From positions 496,001-560,000 of the forward strand of contig CAVXQD010000003.1 in NCBI GenBank assembly GCA_963763885.1: DNA of 64,000 nt. Reading direction: 5' to 3'. Each line of letters opens with the position of its first letter. Positions within the stretch are counted from its first letter, which is position 1. This document shows positions 50,215 to 59,628 of the stretch, piece by piece. The position numbers and the translations under genes are program-made. Source of the DNA: JANNBN01 sp963763885. GTDB lineage: Bacteria > Actinomycetota > Acidimicrobiia > Acidimicrobiales > JANYDT01. The notes beneath the pieces were generated by a model. It did not search any database. It worked only from the letters and a program-made list of their open reading frames with translations, and was not told the DNA's origin.

Positions 50215-52038
50215 ATGAAGGCCCGAAATCGATTGTCCCTGGCGGTGATCCTGGCGGTGTCATCTATTGGCCTCATCGTCACGTTGATCGCAGGCTTGCG
50301 TCCAGGTCTTGGCTTGGATCTCCAAGGCGGTGCTTCTGTTCTCATGAAGCCAGTCGGCGAGGTCAGAGAAGGTGCCTTGGAAAAGGCGCGTTCCATCATC
50401 GAACAGCGAGTCAACGGTCAGGGCATCGGCGAAGCCGAAGTCCGCATCGAGGGTGACCGCATCCTGGTTGAGGTTCCCGGGGTGAAGAACCCTGAGGCAG
50501 TCCTCAACCTGGTTGGCCAGACGGCTGAACTGCGGTTCCGTCCGGTTATCCAGGCGTTGGGCAGCGACTTCAACGCGTTGGCAACCACAACCGTCGGCCC
50601 TTCAACCACGGGCGGCCCTTCAACCACCGGTGGCCCTTCAACGACCGGCGGCCCGACCACAACGGCTGGCACCACGGTCAAGCCGGCAAGCACCACAGCT
50701 GTTCCAACAACGGTTGCGGATCTCGGTGACCCAGGCTTTGCTGCTCCTGCCCAAGCCGAGACAGCCGATTCCACCGTTCCCTCGCCAACCAAAGCCGCAG
50801 CCACTACCGCGGTCTCGAAGACGGTTCCGGCTGTCTCGGTGGTCGCTGGCAAAGGCGAGACGGTGGTCATCGGGGGTCCAACCACCACTTCGGCTACCGG
50901 TCCGGTGACACCGTCGCCGTCAGGTAGCTCAACAGTTCCACCGTCAACCATCGCATTCGAAGACACTCTGGATAAGACAACGGGCCTCACGTCACGCGCC
51001 AACGATCTTCCAGGAGCCACAGTGCTCTTGGCCGATCTCGACGGCAACCAGTACCTGCTGGGCCCATCGCTTGCAACCGGTGAAATCGTCGGCGACGCAA
51101 TTGCAGAGATCAACTCGCAGACCGGTCAGTGGGAAGTTCGCCTCGACATGACCTCGTCCGGCTCTGGCGTGTTCGACAGCATCGCTGCACAGACAATCAA
51201 TCGCCAGCTCGCAATCGTGCTGGACTCCAAAATCCAAAGCGCGCCTACAATCCAAACTGACCGGTTCAACGGAACAGCGCAGATCTCGGGCAGCTTCACG
51301 GAGCAGGAAGCAAAAGACTTGGCCTCCGTGCTGCGTTACGGCTCCTTGCCGGTGCAGTTGGAACAACAGCAGGTCCAAACCGTCAGCGCATCGCTCGGCC
51401 GTGACTCGCTCCGCGCCGGCATCCTCACCGGCCTCCTCGGCCTGCTCTTGGTTGCTGCGTACATGGCCTTCTATTACCGGTCCCTTGGCCTGGTGGTGGT
51501 CGCTGGTCTGCTCACCTCGTTCGGTCTGCTGTGGACGCTGTTGTCGTTGCTGACCAAGACCAGCGGTCTCGCGCTTTCGCTAGCCGGAGCTGTGGGCATC
51601 ATCGTCTCGGTCGGCGTCACGGTGGACTCCTACGTTGTCTACTTCGAACGTTTGCGAGACGAACTCCGACACGGCCGCTCCATGGACGCATCCATCGACC
51701 GCGGCTTTCGTCGTGCGTGGCACACCATCCTTGCCGCTGACGGTGTCTCCATCCTTGGTGCGTTTGTGCTGTACATCCTCACTGTTGGTTCCGTGCGAGG
51801 GTTCGCGCTCATGCTGATGATCTCCACCGCACTCGACATGGTGGTTGCGTGGTTCTTCACTCGTCCGCTGGTTGCCATGTTGGCGCACAACAAATTCTTC
51901 ACCACCGGACGCTGGGGTGTGGCCTCTGGCGCATTTGCCGCCTCGGGTCCAATCGCATCACCGTCGTCGGCGGTTGCCGCTGACACCATTTTGAGACCCG
52001 GTACCGCCGGATCGCGTTCGACAGGAGCCGCGAAATGA
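50215..52038 (+). CDS. secD: Protein translocase subunit SecD with Thr/Pro-rich insertion
   Basis: Membrane partner of SecYEG that uses the proton gradient to pull secreted proteins. 607 residues. Membrane helix 1 at about 8-24, then LRPGLGLDLQGGASVLM (the D1 motif) and the P1-head start with the LEKARSIIEQRVNGQGIGEAEV block. Residues ~125-255 are an unusual insert rich in Thr/Ser/Pro/Val, including three STTGGP units. The conserved domain then resumes (ANDLPGATVLLADLDGNQY, SGSGVFDSIAAQTINRQLAIVLD). Five C-terminal helices contain GAVGIIVSVGVTVDSYVVYFERLRDELRHGRS. The upstream gap is only 81 bp and contains no yajC. Confidence 0.96.
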   Translation: MKARNRLSLAVILAVSSIGLIVTLIAGLRPGLGLDLQGGASVLMKPVGEVREGALEKARSIIEQRVNGQGIGEAEVRIEGDRILVEVPGVKNPEAVLNLVGQTAELRFRPVIQALGSDFNALATTTVGPSTTGGPSTTGGPSTTGGPTTTAGTTVKPASTTAVPTTVADLGDPGFAAPAQAETADSTVPSPTKAAATTAVSKTVPAVSVVAGKGETVVIGGPTTTSATGPVTPSPSGSSTVPPSTIAFEDTLDKTTGLTSRANDLPGATVLLADLDGNQYLLGPSLATGEIVGDAIAEINSQTGQWEVRLDMTSSGSGVFDSIAAQTINRQLAIVLDSKIQSAPTIQTDRFNGTAQISGSFTEQEAKDLASVLRYGSLPVQLEQQQVQTVSASLGRDSLRAGILTGLLGLLLVAAYMAFYYRSLGLVVVAGLLTSFGLLWTLLSLLTKTSGLALSLAGAVGIIVSVGVTVDSYVVYFERLRDELRHGRSMDASIDRGFRRAWHTILAADGVSILGAFVLYILTVGSVRGFALMLMISTALDMVVAWFFTRPLVAMLAHNKFFTTGRWGVASGAFAASGPIASPSSAVAADTILRPGTAGSRSTGAAK

Positions 52039-53150
52039 GCCGGGAAACCACCAGCGACATGAGCATGTCAGCCGCAGTGAACAATTCGTTGTGGCACCGG
52101 CTGTACAACGGGCTTACCTCCTATGAGTTCGTCAGTCGCTGGAAGCGTTGGTTCGCCATGTCCGCCGCGGTCATTCTCATTGGCCTGCTGACCCTCGGTC
52201 TACGCGGCCTCAACCTCGGCATCGACTTCACCGGTGGCACCGTCTGGCAGGTTCCTGCCGACACTGCTTCGGTGGTTCAGGCACGTGACGTGTTGCGGCC
52301 GCTCGGCTTTGCAGATTCAAAGATCCAGACTCTGGAGTCTGGTGGTCAGCGCTACCTGCGTATCCAGGGCGAAGACACCACCCCGGAGCAGCAGTCCAAG
52401 ATCACCGCAGCGTTGGCAAAGCTGGGCGAAACCAAGACCAGCGAAGTCAGCGTTTCCAAGGTCGGCGCATCGTGGGGTCAGGACGTCACCCGCAAAGCTT
52501 TCAAAGCACTTGTGGTGTTCTTCTTTGCCATCGTTGCGTACATCTCGCTCCGATTCGAATTGAAGATGGCCATCGCCGCAGTTGTGGCAGTTCTCCACGA
52601 CATCCTCATCACAGTTGGCGTGTACGCCATCATCGGGCTGCCAGTGAGTCCCGCAACGGTGATCGCGTTCCTCACCATCCTCGGTTATTCGCTGTATGAC
52701 ACGGTGGTGGTGTTCGACAAGGTCGATGAGAACGTGGACACACTTGGCCCAGCTGGCCGAACGTCGTACTCCGACATTGTCAACCTGTCCATGAACCAGG
52801 TGTTGATGCGTTCCATCAACACCTCGCTTGTGGCCATCCTCCCCATTGTTTCGTTGCTGGTTGTCGGTGCTGGTTTGATGGGCGCAACTTCGCTGGCCGA
52901 TTTCGGCTTCGCTCTGTTCATTGGTCTGCTCACCGGTGCGTACTCCTCCATCTTCATTGCATCGCCGTTACTGGCGTTGCTGAAGGAACGTGAGCCGCAA
53001 TGGAAGGTCATCTCCGACAAGATCGCCGCCAGCGGTCGTTCCCTACGGTCCGGCCCCGAAGGGTTGGCAGCAGCAGTGCAGGCCATCGACATCGACGCCA
53101 CGCAGGCGCTCACCGGTGGGTCGGTTCCGCGTCCACGTAAGCGCCAGTAG
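52035..53150 (+). CDS. secF: Protein translocase subunit SecF
   Basis: 371 residues, ATGA overlap with secD. FRLxxxx-type cytoplasmic start, membrane helix (about 37-57), then GLNLGIDFTGGTVWQV, the periplasmic P1-like domain, and five further helices with LHDILITVGVYAIIGLPVSPATVIAFLTILGYSLYDTVVVFDKVDEN (the conserved SecF core) and SMNQVLMRSINTSL. The C-terminal tail is hydrophilic with a basic PRPRKRQ end. Confidence 0.98.
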   Translation: MSRETTSDMSMSAAVNNSLWHRLYNGLTSYEFVSRWKRWFAMSAAVILIGLLTLGLRGLNLGIDFTGGTVWQVPADTASVVQARDVLRPLGFADSKIQTLESGGQRYLRIQGEDTTPEQQSKITAALAKLGETKTSEVSVSKVGASWGQDVTRKAFKALVVFFFAIVAYISLRFELKMAIAAVVAVLHDILITVGVYAIIGLPVSPATVIAFLTILGYSLYDTVVVFDKVDENVDTLGPAGRTSYSDIVNLSMNQVLMRSINTSLVAILPIVSLLVVGAGLMGATSLADFGFALFIGLLTGAYSSIFIASPLLALLKEREPQWKVISDKIAASGRSLRSGPEGLAAAVQAIDIDATQALTGGSVPRPRKRQ

Positions 53151-53185
53151 CTGACCGAGCGCGGCCGTGACGAAACAGTCGCTCT

Positions 53186-53701
53186 ATGACTGACTACCTT
53201 CGACGGCTGGTTCGTGACATCCCGGACTTTCCGTCGCCGGGAATCATGTTCCGCGATGTCACACCGCTGTTGCAGGACGCTCGGGCTTTGGGCCAGTCCC
53301 TTGGTCTGCTGGTCGACGCAGTTTCGGCGATGCGGCCCGATGTGGTGCTTGGTATCGAAAGTCGCGGTTTTTTGTTCGCAGTCCCTGTCGCAGACCGGCT
53401 TGGACTCGGATTTGTGCCGGCTCGCAAACCTGGCAAGTTGCCATGGGCCGTGCATCGCCAGCCCTACGGGCTTGAGTACGGGACTGACGTCCTTGAACTG
53501 CACATCGACGCGGTTGGCCCAGGTGCACGAGTTGTCATCATCGACGACGTGCTTGCAACTGGTGGCACAGCGCGTGCGGCGTGCTCGTTGGTCCGAGCGT
53601 CGGGCGCAACCGTTGCAGGAGTTGCGGTCCTGGTTGAGCTGCTCGAACTTGGCGGGCGCGCCACCATCGACGCCCCGGTCAGTTCAGTCCTCACCTACTG
53701 A
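53186..53701 (+). CDS. apt: Adenine phosphoribosyltransferase
   Basis: Salvages adenine to AMP. 171 residues. IPDFPSPGIMFRDVTPLL is the family start and VVLGIESRGFLFAVPVADRLGLGFVPARKPGKLPW the substrate loop. The PRPP site VVIIDDVLATGGTARA is intact. Lies between secF and rel as in mycobacteria. Its stop codon is inside the first unit of a 13 bp tandem repeat. Confidence 0.98.
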   Translation: MTDYLRRLVRDIPDFPSPGIMFRDVTPLLQDARALGQSLGLLVDAVSAMRPDVVLGIESRGFLFAVPVADRLGLGFVPARKPGKLPWAVHRQPYGLEYGTDVLELHIDAVGPGARVVIIDDVLATGGTARAACSLVRASGATVAGVAVLVELLELGGRATIDAPVSSVLTY

Positions 53702-53814
53702 ACCTGGCAACTGAACCTGACAACTGAACCTGACAACTGAACCTGACAACTGAACCTGACAACTGAACCTGACAACTGAACCTGACAACTGAACCTGACA
53801 ACTGAACCTGACAA
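53698..53814 (+). repeat. 13 bp x 9 tandem repeat starting at the apt stop codon
   Basis: Nine head-to-tail units of CTGAACCTGACAA; the first (53698-53710) has G in place of one A. Each unit carries two TGA triplets, and because 13 is not a multiple of three the array closes all three forward frames. It fills most of the 164 bp between apt and rel; the remaining ~50 bp hold the rel leader. Confidence 0.97.
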
Positions 53815-53865
53815 CTGAAACCTCGCGCAGTCTCCTTGAAGTGAGAGAGCGCTAGCGTTGCGCCC

Positions 53866-56127
53866 GTGAACGCAAGCGGCCTCCCAGACCCAGAGCTGTA
53901 TCTCGCGCCGCTCATCGCGATCTACCGAGAACGGCACCCCAAGGCTTCCGTTGCCCGAATCAAGTCCGCATACGAACTTGCTGCCGAGGCGCATCACGGG
54001 CAGCTGCGTAAGTCCGGCGAGCCGTACGTCAGTCACCCGGTTGCAGTGGCAACCATCCTCGCCGAGCTTGGCCTGGACGACATCACCTTGGCAGCGGCGC
54101 TACTGCACGACGCGGTGGAAGACACCGGTGTCACCCTGGACGATCTCGACACTCGGTTCGGCCGCGACGTTGCCCTCATCGTGGACGGCGTCACCAAGCT
54201 GGAACGGCTGCAGTTCGATTCCAAGGAAGCGCAGCAAGCAGCAACCATGCGCAAGATGCTGGTTGCGATGGCGAAAGACATCCGGGTGCTGCTCATCAAG
54301 CTGGCTGACCGCACGCACAACATGCGCACCATCGACGCCGTCACCGAAGACTGGAAGCGCCGACGCACTGCACAAGAGACGTTAGACATCTACGCCCCGT
54401 TGGCTCACCGCCTTGGTATCGGCGAGATCAAACATGAGCTAGAAGACCTCAGCTTCAGGGCGCTGGAACCTCGTAAGTACGCAGAGATTCAAGCCATGTT
54501 GCAAGCCCGAGCTGGGGAACGAGATCAGCAGTTGGCTCGTACTATCGCCGAGGTCACCGAGCGGCTTGCGGAACTCAGCATCGACGCAGCGGTGTCCGGC
54601 CGCGAAAAACACCTCTGGTCCATCTACGAAAAGATGGTCGTCAAGGGGAAAGACTTCGGAGAGATCCACGACCTGATGGGCATCCGGGTCATCGTGGATT
54701 CGGTGAAGGACTGTTATGCCGCTCTGGGCTGTATCCACGCTGCGTACAAGCCGGTGCAGGGGCGATTCAAGGACTACATCGCCATGCCCAAGTTCAACCT
54801 CTACCAGTCGCTGCACACCACAGTGGTGGGGCCCGAGGGCAAGGCCATCGAGTGCCAGGTGCGTACCAGGGACATGCACCACCGCGCAGAGCAAGGCATC
54901 GCAGCGCACTGGTCCTACAAGGCTGGCAAGGCTGGTGCAGGCAAGGGTGGGGTGCCAGACCCCATCGATCCGGCCAACATTGCGTGGCTGCAGCGCGTTA
55001 CCGAATCGGCCACATCAGACACCAGTGAGCCTGGCGAGTTCCTGGAAACGTTGAAGACCGACCTCGACCAGGAAGAGGTTTTCGTCTTCTCGCCAAAGGG
55101 CAAGGTGGTCACGCTTCCGTCTGGGGCCACCCCCATCGACTTTGCCTATGCCATCCACACCGACATCGGCCACCGGTGCATCGGTGCGCGCGTCAACGGA
55201 CGGCTCATCCCGTTGGAGACTGCGCTTGGTTCCGGCGAGACCGTCGAGATCATCGTGTCCAAGGTGGAGACAGCGCAACCATCGCGGGACTGGTTGAACA
55301 TCGTCACCACGCCGCGCGCCAAAGCCAAGATTAAACAATGGTTCTCCAAAGAACGGCGCGAAGACGCCTTGGAGTCCGGTCGTGACGAGGTGGTCAAAGC
55401 CCTTCGTAAAGATGCTCTGCCTGCGCAGAAGATCATGGTCGGCCCGGTCATGGAAGCCATCAGCACCGAGCTTGGCTATCCCGACGTCAGTGCTCTGTAC
55501 GTTGCCGTCGGTGAAGGGCATGTCAGTGCCACCGGCATTGCGCAGCGGGTAGCACGTTCCCTGCGTGGAGGCGAATTCGAAGAGCAGTTGCCAGCCGAGC
55601 CAACACGCAACAGACCCTCACGTGAGCGGCGACGCGCAAAAGCGCGCGAAAGCGTTGGAGTGCACGTCGAAGGACTCGACGACGTCATGGTGCGGTTGTC
55701 TCGCTGCTGCACACCGGTTCCTGGCGATGACATCGTGGGATTCGTGACACGGGGCCGTGGCGTGTCTGTGCACCGGGCCGATTGCGCCAACTCCAACTCG
55801 TTGCGCGAGGGTGCGGCTGGTCGCATGATCGAAGTGGAGTGGGACAGCGCCGGCGTTACGCAGGCCAAGCGCGGCTTCGTTGTCTCCATCATGGTGGAGG
55901 CCTTGGACCGGGCTCGCTTGCTGGCCGACGTTGCACGCGTGTTGTCAGACAACCATGTCAACGTTTTGGGCTGCAGCACGCACACCGGTTCTGACCGCGT
56001 TGCTCGACAAAAGTTCGACTTCGAGTTGGCAGACCCAAGCCATCTCGAAGCGGTGCTGCGCGAGGTACGTAAGGTCGAGTCCGTGTTCGATTCGTACCGC
56101 ATTCTTCCCGGCCAAAACCGCAACTAA
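53866..56127 (+). CDS. rel: Bifunctional (p)ppGpp synthetase/hydrolase Rel
   Basis: Stringent-response enzyme, 753 residues from GTG 53866. The hydrolase HD domain has SHPVAVATILAEL and ALLHDAVEDTGVT (HD at 81-82). The synthetase domain contains GREKHLWSIYEKMVVKGKDFGEIHDLMGIRVI and YQSLHTTVVGPEGKAIECQVRT. TGS follows (VFVFSPKGKVVTLPSGATPIDFAYAIHTDIGH), then the zinc-finger/CC region (RCCTPVPGDDIVGFVTRGRGVSVHRADC) and a C-terminal ACT domain. Complete long RSH, as in actinobacteria. Confidence 0.98.
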   Translation: MNASGLPDPELYLAPLIAIYRERHPKASVARIKSAYELAAEAHHGQLRKSGEPYVSHPVAVATILAELGLDDITLAAALLHDAVEDTGVTLDDLDTRFGRDVALIVDGVTKLERLQFDSKEAQQAATMRKMLVAMAKDIRVLLIKLADRTHNMRTIDAVTEDWKRRRTAQETLDIYAPLAHRLGIGEIKHELEDLSFRALEPRKYAEIQAMLQARAGERDQQLARTIAEVTERLAELSIDAAVSGREKHLWSIYEKMVVKGKDFGEIHDLMGIRVIVDSVKDCYAALGCIHAAYKPVQGRFKDYIAMPKFNLYQSLHTTVVGPEGKAIECQVRTRDMHHRAEQGIAAHWSYKAGKAGAGKGGVPDPIDPANIAWLQRVTESATSDTSEPGEFLETLKTDLDQEEVFVFSPKGKVVTLPSGATPIDFAYAIHTDIGHRCIGARVNGRLIPLETALGSGETVEIIVSKVETAQPSRDWLNIVTTPRAKAKIKQWFSKERREDALESGRDEVVKALRKDALPAQKIMVGPVMEAISTELGYPDVSALYVAVGEGHVSATGIAQRVARSLRGGEFEEQLPAEPTRNRPSRERRRAKARESVGVHVEGLDDVMVRLSRCCTPVPGDDIVGFVTRGRGVSVHRADCANSNSLREGAAGRMIEVEWDSAGVTQAKRGFVVSIMVEALDRARLLADVARVLSDNHVNVLGCSTHTGSDRVARQKFDFELADPSHLEAVLREVRKVESVFDSYRILPGQNRN

Positions 56128-56144
56128 GCGCACTTACGTCGAAC

Positions 56145-56165
56145 CGGCCCGCTGAGTGCGGGCCG
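56145..56165. terminator. Bidirectional hairpin between rel and the second Tad cassette
   Basis: CGGCCCGC (56145-56152), loop TGAGT, GCGGGCCG (56158-56165): a perfect 8 bp GC-rich stem with a 5-base loop, placed 18 bp after the rel stop and before the convergent TadG stop. No T-tract. Confidence 0.6.
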
Positions 56166-56186
56166 CGACGAGGCCCAGGGGGGGGA

Positions 56187-57983
56187 CTACTCGGTTGGGT
56201 CCACCAGGTGAACGGGGTCGCCTGCAAGGCCAACGCTCCACGTTGTCCGGTCGGTGACCTGCCCAGAATCAGAGATGTAGCGGATCTTCCACCAGCCGTC
56301 GTCGTTCAGCGGCACTTCGGCGCCTGACCCGTTGCGCCCGTAATTACGTGGCACGGTCAGCTCGATGGCAACCATCCGGTCGTTGTAACGCCATCCGCTG
56401 AATCGGCTGTTGCTGCTCCACATCGGATAGAAGACACCGCCGTACCAACCTGACACCGAACCGTAGGTGGACACGTCCAACGTGTTGGTGTTGATTGGTG
56501 CAGTCCAGCCTTCGGCCTTGTCCAAGATTTTGGTGCCGTCCAAACGAGACAGGCCGGGGTCCCACGTTTTGTAGCTGAAGTTGACCGGTGTCACCGACCC
56601 TGGTGGAAGGATCTGGATTTCCTTGGCGCCTTCGCCCGGATCCCACAAGAGGATACGGATGCGCTTGCCTCGGTAGTCGGCTGCAGGCGCAAGCCGTGCA
56701 AGGTACATGTCAGCCACGGCACCGGACTTGTTCGCGTAGACGCTGATGGAATCGTCACCGGCGATGCTGGGGCAGGTCGCGCTGTACGACGGTGATGCAG
56801 GCACAGACGAGCATGGGGTGAACGTGGCACCCACCTTGGCGCGAAACGCAAACACATTGTGTCCAAAGCTGTTGGCTTCGTTTTGCCTGGTGTACACCTG
56901 CACCCGGTACAGACCGCCGGGACTGCCGGCAGGGATTGTCACCAACGGCACCCACGTGTTGGTGTCCCCGCATGGAGCCATGCAGGTCCCAAAGCTTGGG
57001 GCGACGATTTGGCTGGGCGCGTCGTCGGTGTGATCGTCTGGGGTGCTGTCTGGCCGGTAGATCGCGAACGTTGTGGTGACTGATACCGAGTTGTATGCAG
57101 GATGGGTAGACCCAACCATCCGCGAATCCAGCCGGAAAAACGCGTCGGGGTTGCCTGATGCTGGGCTGTACGACGGGTCGTACACCTCAAGGGTGATGTC
57201 GGCCGATGTCGCAGGCACGTTCCACGGGCATTCGCCATCAACCATGAAACCTGGACACGGAACCGCAAGGTTGTAGGTATAACCGGCCGGGTCGTAGTCG
57301 GAGTTGATGTGGACGTCGGCACCGTTTGGATTGCCGCCTTCGGTGTGACCGCAAAAGTGAGCGGGGTCGTTGTACACCCGCGTACCGTCTGAGAACGACA
57401 GCAATCGGTCGCCATCCTCCTTCGCTGCGCAAAATCCGCCAGCGGCCAGCCAAAAGTCTTGAGTAGAGCCGTCTGGCGTCATGCCAGCTTTGTCGCCGGT
57501 CCCCAGCGCGTTAAGCGCGGATCCCATAGAGATGTTCTGAATGAACTGGGCGGTTGCTGACCGGACAATCGTTGGTGAATCACGGAACCAGCGGGTGAAG
57601 AAGCCGGGTACCTGAGAGTCGCTCACCTCGACGTACATGCGGTTTGCCGAACCGGTAAGGAACGTCATGGTGACGGTCATCCCGTTTGCACCATTGACGA
57701 TGCCGCTCTTCTCCAACGATTGCGTTGCGATGTTGCGCTGCGCTGCTCGGTTAGGCGTGGCCGTTACTCCGGCCAGCGCTGCCGCGTCTGCCGCTCGTTG
57801 CAAGGTTGACGAGCGTGAATACCACGCTGCCAGGTCGACAGCAAGGCCGACAGCCATCAGGAGCACCGTGATGATGAGCGCAGTCATGACCGCGACGTAC
57901 GCGCTTTCGCCGCCAGCTAGTTCGGAGCGCTCGGACCGCTGCGGGCCAGGCCGCATGGCCAAGGGCGTTGGGTCCTGAATCAC
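56187..57983 (-). CDS. TadG-like Flp pilus-assembly/secreted protein (cassette 2)
   Basis: 598 residues from GTG 57983, which overlaps the upstream gene's stop (GTGA). The membrane segment at about 25-48 follows ELAGGESAYVAVMTALIIT. Then SRSSTLQRAADAAALAGVTA is the Flp-associated helix, and a Cys-rich ectodomain carries SALNALGTGDKAG, FWLAAGGFCAAKEDGDRLL and a C-terminus TTWSVGLAGDPVHLVDP. All of these recur in the cassette-1 protein at 9963-12392, so the two are paralogues; this one is ~210 residues shorter. Last gene of a three-gene minus-strand operon. Confidence 0.82.
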   Translation of the reverse strand: MIQDPTPLAMRPGPQRSERSELAGGESAYVAVMTALIITVLLMAVGLAVDLAAWYSRSSTLQRAADAAALAGVTATPNRAAQRNIATQSLEKSGIVNGANGMTVTMTFLTGSANRMYVEVSDSQVPGFFTRWFRDSPTIVRSATAQFIQNISMGSALNALGTGDKAGMTPDGSTQDFWLAAGGFCAAKEDGDRLLSFSDGTRVYNDPAHFCGHTEGGNPNGADVHINSDYDPAGYTYNLAVPCPGFMVDGECPWNVPATSADITLEVYDPSYSPASGNPDAFFRLDSRMVGSTHPAYNSVSVTTTFAIYRPDSTPDDHTDDAPSQIVAPSFGTCMAPCGDTNTWVPLVTIPAGSPGGLYRVQVYTRQNEANSFGHNVFAFRAKVGATFTPCSSVPASPSYSATCPSIAGDDSISVYANKSGAVADMYLARLAPAADYRGKRIRILLWDPGEGAKEIQILPPGSVTPVNFSYKTWDPGLSRLDGTKILDKAEGWTAPINTNTLDVSTYGSVSGWYGGVFYPMWSSNSRFSGWRYNDRMVAIELTVPRNYGRNGSGAEVPLNDDGWWKIRYISDSGQVTDRTTWSVGLAGDPVHLVDPTE

Positions 57984-58591
57984 CCTGATTCCGTCCTTGT
58001 CTCGATTGCGAAGACTGTTGTGTAGTCGAGGTTTGCCGACGGGATGATGCCCGTCAGTGTGCGGTGCCGAGTCGACACGTGAACCCCGATCAAATCTGGC
58101 GGACCGTCGGTCCAGTCGACTCGATCGACTGCCGACCACTTCGAATCGGCAGCCGAGCCGACACCGGTTCCGAAGTCTGATGCGGGACGCGAGAAATCGG
58201 ACAGGTAGTAGATGTTGCAAGCGTCGTTGACGCCGTTGTTGCCAGCTGCGGCCCGCGTCAGACATGTACTGCTCGGGTCGTCGTTTGGATTCGATGCCTT
58301 GAAGACAATCACGTAGTTGAGCCGAGCAATGGACGCCCGGCGTCGACGCGCGATGTCGGCGAGTATCTGCCAATCCGCGTTCGGCGCGGTACCTGCGACG
58401 CTCCCAACTCGGGCACCTTCGCGCGACGCGCCGTGAATTGCGTTCCAGTTCATGAAGAGAGGGCCAAGTTCGACAATGCCAAGGACAAGGGCCAAAAACA
58501 GTGGCGTGACGAGAACCGCTTCGACAATCGCTGCACCCCGTTCGGAGCGGGCCAGTTTTCGTGTGAGTCGCTTCGACATGTCGGGGCTCAA
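57980..58591 (-). CDS. TadE-like protein (cassette 2)
   Basis: 203 residues. ARSERGAAIVEAVLVTPLFL is the TadE signature with a membrane helix (about 20-41), followed by NAIHGASREGARVGS, the usual post-helix segment. The ectodomain has YVIVFKASNPND and CNIYYLSDF, matching YIIVYRAKNIKD and CNIYYKRN of the cassette-1 TadE. Overlaps its neighbours by 4 bp on both sides. Probably a minor pseudopilin. Confidence 0.82.
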   Translation of the reverse strand: MSPDMSKRLTRKLARSERGAAIVEAVLVTPLFLALVLGIVELGPLFMNWNAIHGASREGARVGSVAGTAPNADWQILADIARRRRASIARLNYVIVFKASNPNDDPSSTCLTRAAAGNNGVNDACNIYYLSDFSRPASDFGTGVGSAADSKWSAVDRVDWTDGPPDLIGVHVSTRHRTLTGIIPSANLDYTTVFAIETRTESG

Positions 58592-59628
58592 CCGCCCATC
58601 GGCGGGCGTGTTGTGGTTGTTGACGTGGTCGTTGTCGACGTGGTCGTTGTACTTGTGGACGTCGTCGTGGCCGCCAATGTTGTGGATGGCCCAATAGTTG
58701 TACTGGTGGTCGGCCCGGGGTCGGTTGTGGTCGTCGAATCCGTTGTCGGTGCACCGGTCGGCGGGATGAGGAGGGTCGTTGTCGTCGTTGAACTGGTGCT
58801 GGTTGTCAGGGTGGTCGGCACAAAGACGGTGGTTGTCGTTGTGCTTGTGGTTGCGATGGTCGGCGGCGGCAGCGTGGAATCGTATGTGGGAATAGGAATG
58901 GTGGTCCCGGAGGTGGTCGCGGCCATCGTTGCGCCTGGGGGCGCAGGCACTCGCCGAACGCGTTCTGGCGGAGTTGGTTGTGGCTCAAGCCTGAACACGG
59001 CGCGTTTGGAAAGTGTCCGCCCTGGGCCAAACATTCCAGTCACGTAGCTGTGCCGCAATTTCACCCATACACCGACGTAATCCGATGCGTTGCCGGCCCG
59101 GTAACGACCACACGCAGGCCAATTGGAGGCTGCGCCGGAGGTGCAACTGAATGAAGCTGCCGATGCCGTCAGCCAGCTGGAGTCGTAAACGTTGCACAGG
59201 TTCGCCACGGCAGTCCCGACCTGGCATGGAGCTGGCGTGTTGCCGTCGGGGTCGGTGGCCGCAACGCGGTATACAACGATGCGTTCAATGTCTGCAGCTG
59301 ATCCGCGCAAGGCACCAGCGATTGCGATCATCACACGGCGGTCGTCGTCCGCTCGGTTTCCGCCGTTGCATGCAGGATCGGTTGTGGTGCACGCCTGCAC
59401 GACGGACCGAGCACCTTGACGTACGGCAGTCTCCAGCGATGCGTCCTTCTGCATGAGCGTTCCGAAGTCGATCATTCCGCAGACAATCGGCACGAGCAGT
59501 AACGCCACGATGGCGAACTCCACAGCGATTGCGCCGCGTTCTCCCGAAATCCCGGACCTGCGGGATTTCACGAGTCGTCGAAAGTTGGCGGAGTTCGGCA
59601 TAGGCATAAAGGTGGTCTGATCCGTCAT
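58588..59628 (-). CDS. TadE-like protein with Thr-rich tail (cassette 2)
   Basis: 346 residues from ATG 59628 (a longer frame from 59805 would run into the aspS leader). The TadE signature is ERGAIAVEFAIVALLLVP, then a Cys-paired ectodomain ending YVGVWVKLRHSYVTGM and FRLEPQP, the same end as the cassette-1 counterpart before its Calx-beta repeats. Here the Calx-beta modules are absent. The protein passes straight into a ~120-residue Thr/Ser/Pro tail (58600-58960). First gene of the operon, divergent from aspS. Confidence 0.82.
   Translation of the reverse strand: MTDQTTFMPMPNSANFRRLVKSRRSGISGERGAIAVEFAIVALLLVPIVCGMIDFGTLMQKDASLETAVRQGARSVVQACTTTDPACNGGNRADDDRRVMIAIAGALRGSAADIERIVVYRVAATDPDGNTPAPCQVGTAVANLCNVYDSSWLTASAASFSCTSGAASNWPACGRYRAGNASDYVGVWVKLRHSYVTGMFGPGRTLSKRAVFRLEPQPTPPERVRRVPAPPGATMAATTSGTTIPIPTYDSTLPPPTIATTSTTTTTVFVPTTLTTSTSSTTTTTLLIPPTGAPTTDSTTTTDPGPTTSTTIGPSTTLAATTTSTSTTTTSTTTTSTTTTRPPMGG

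Noticed and set aside
53698..53814. Possible CRISPR array or binding-site array after apt
   Set aside because: Units are 13 bp and directly abutting with no spacers, so it is a simple tandem repeat.
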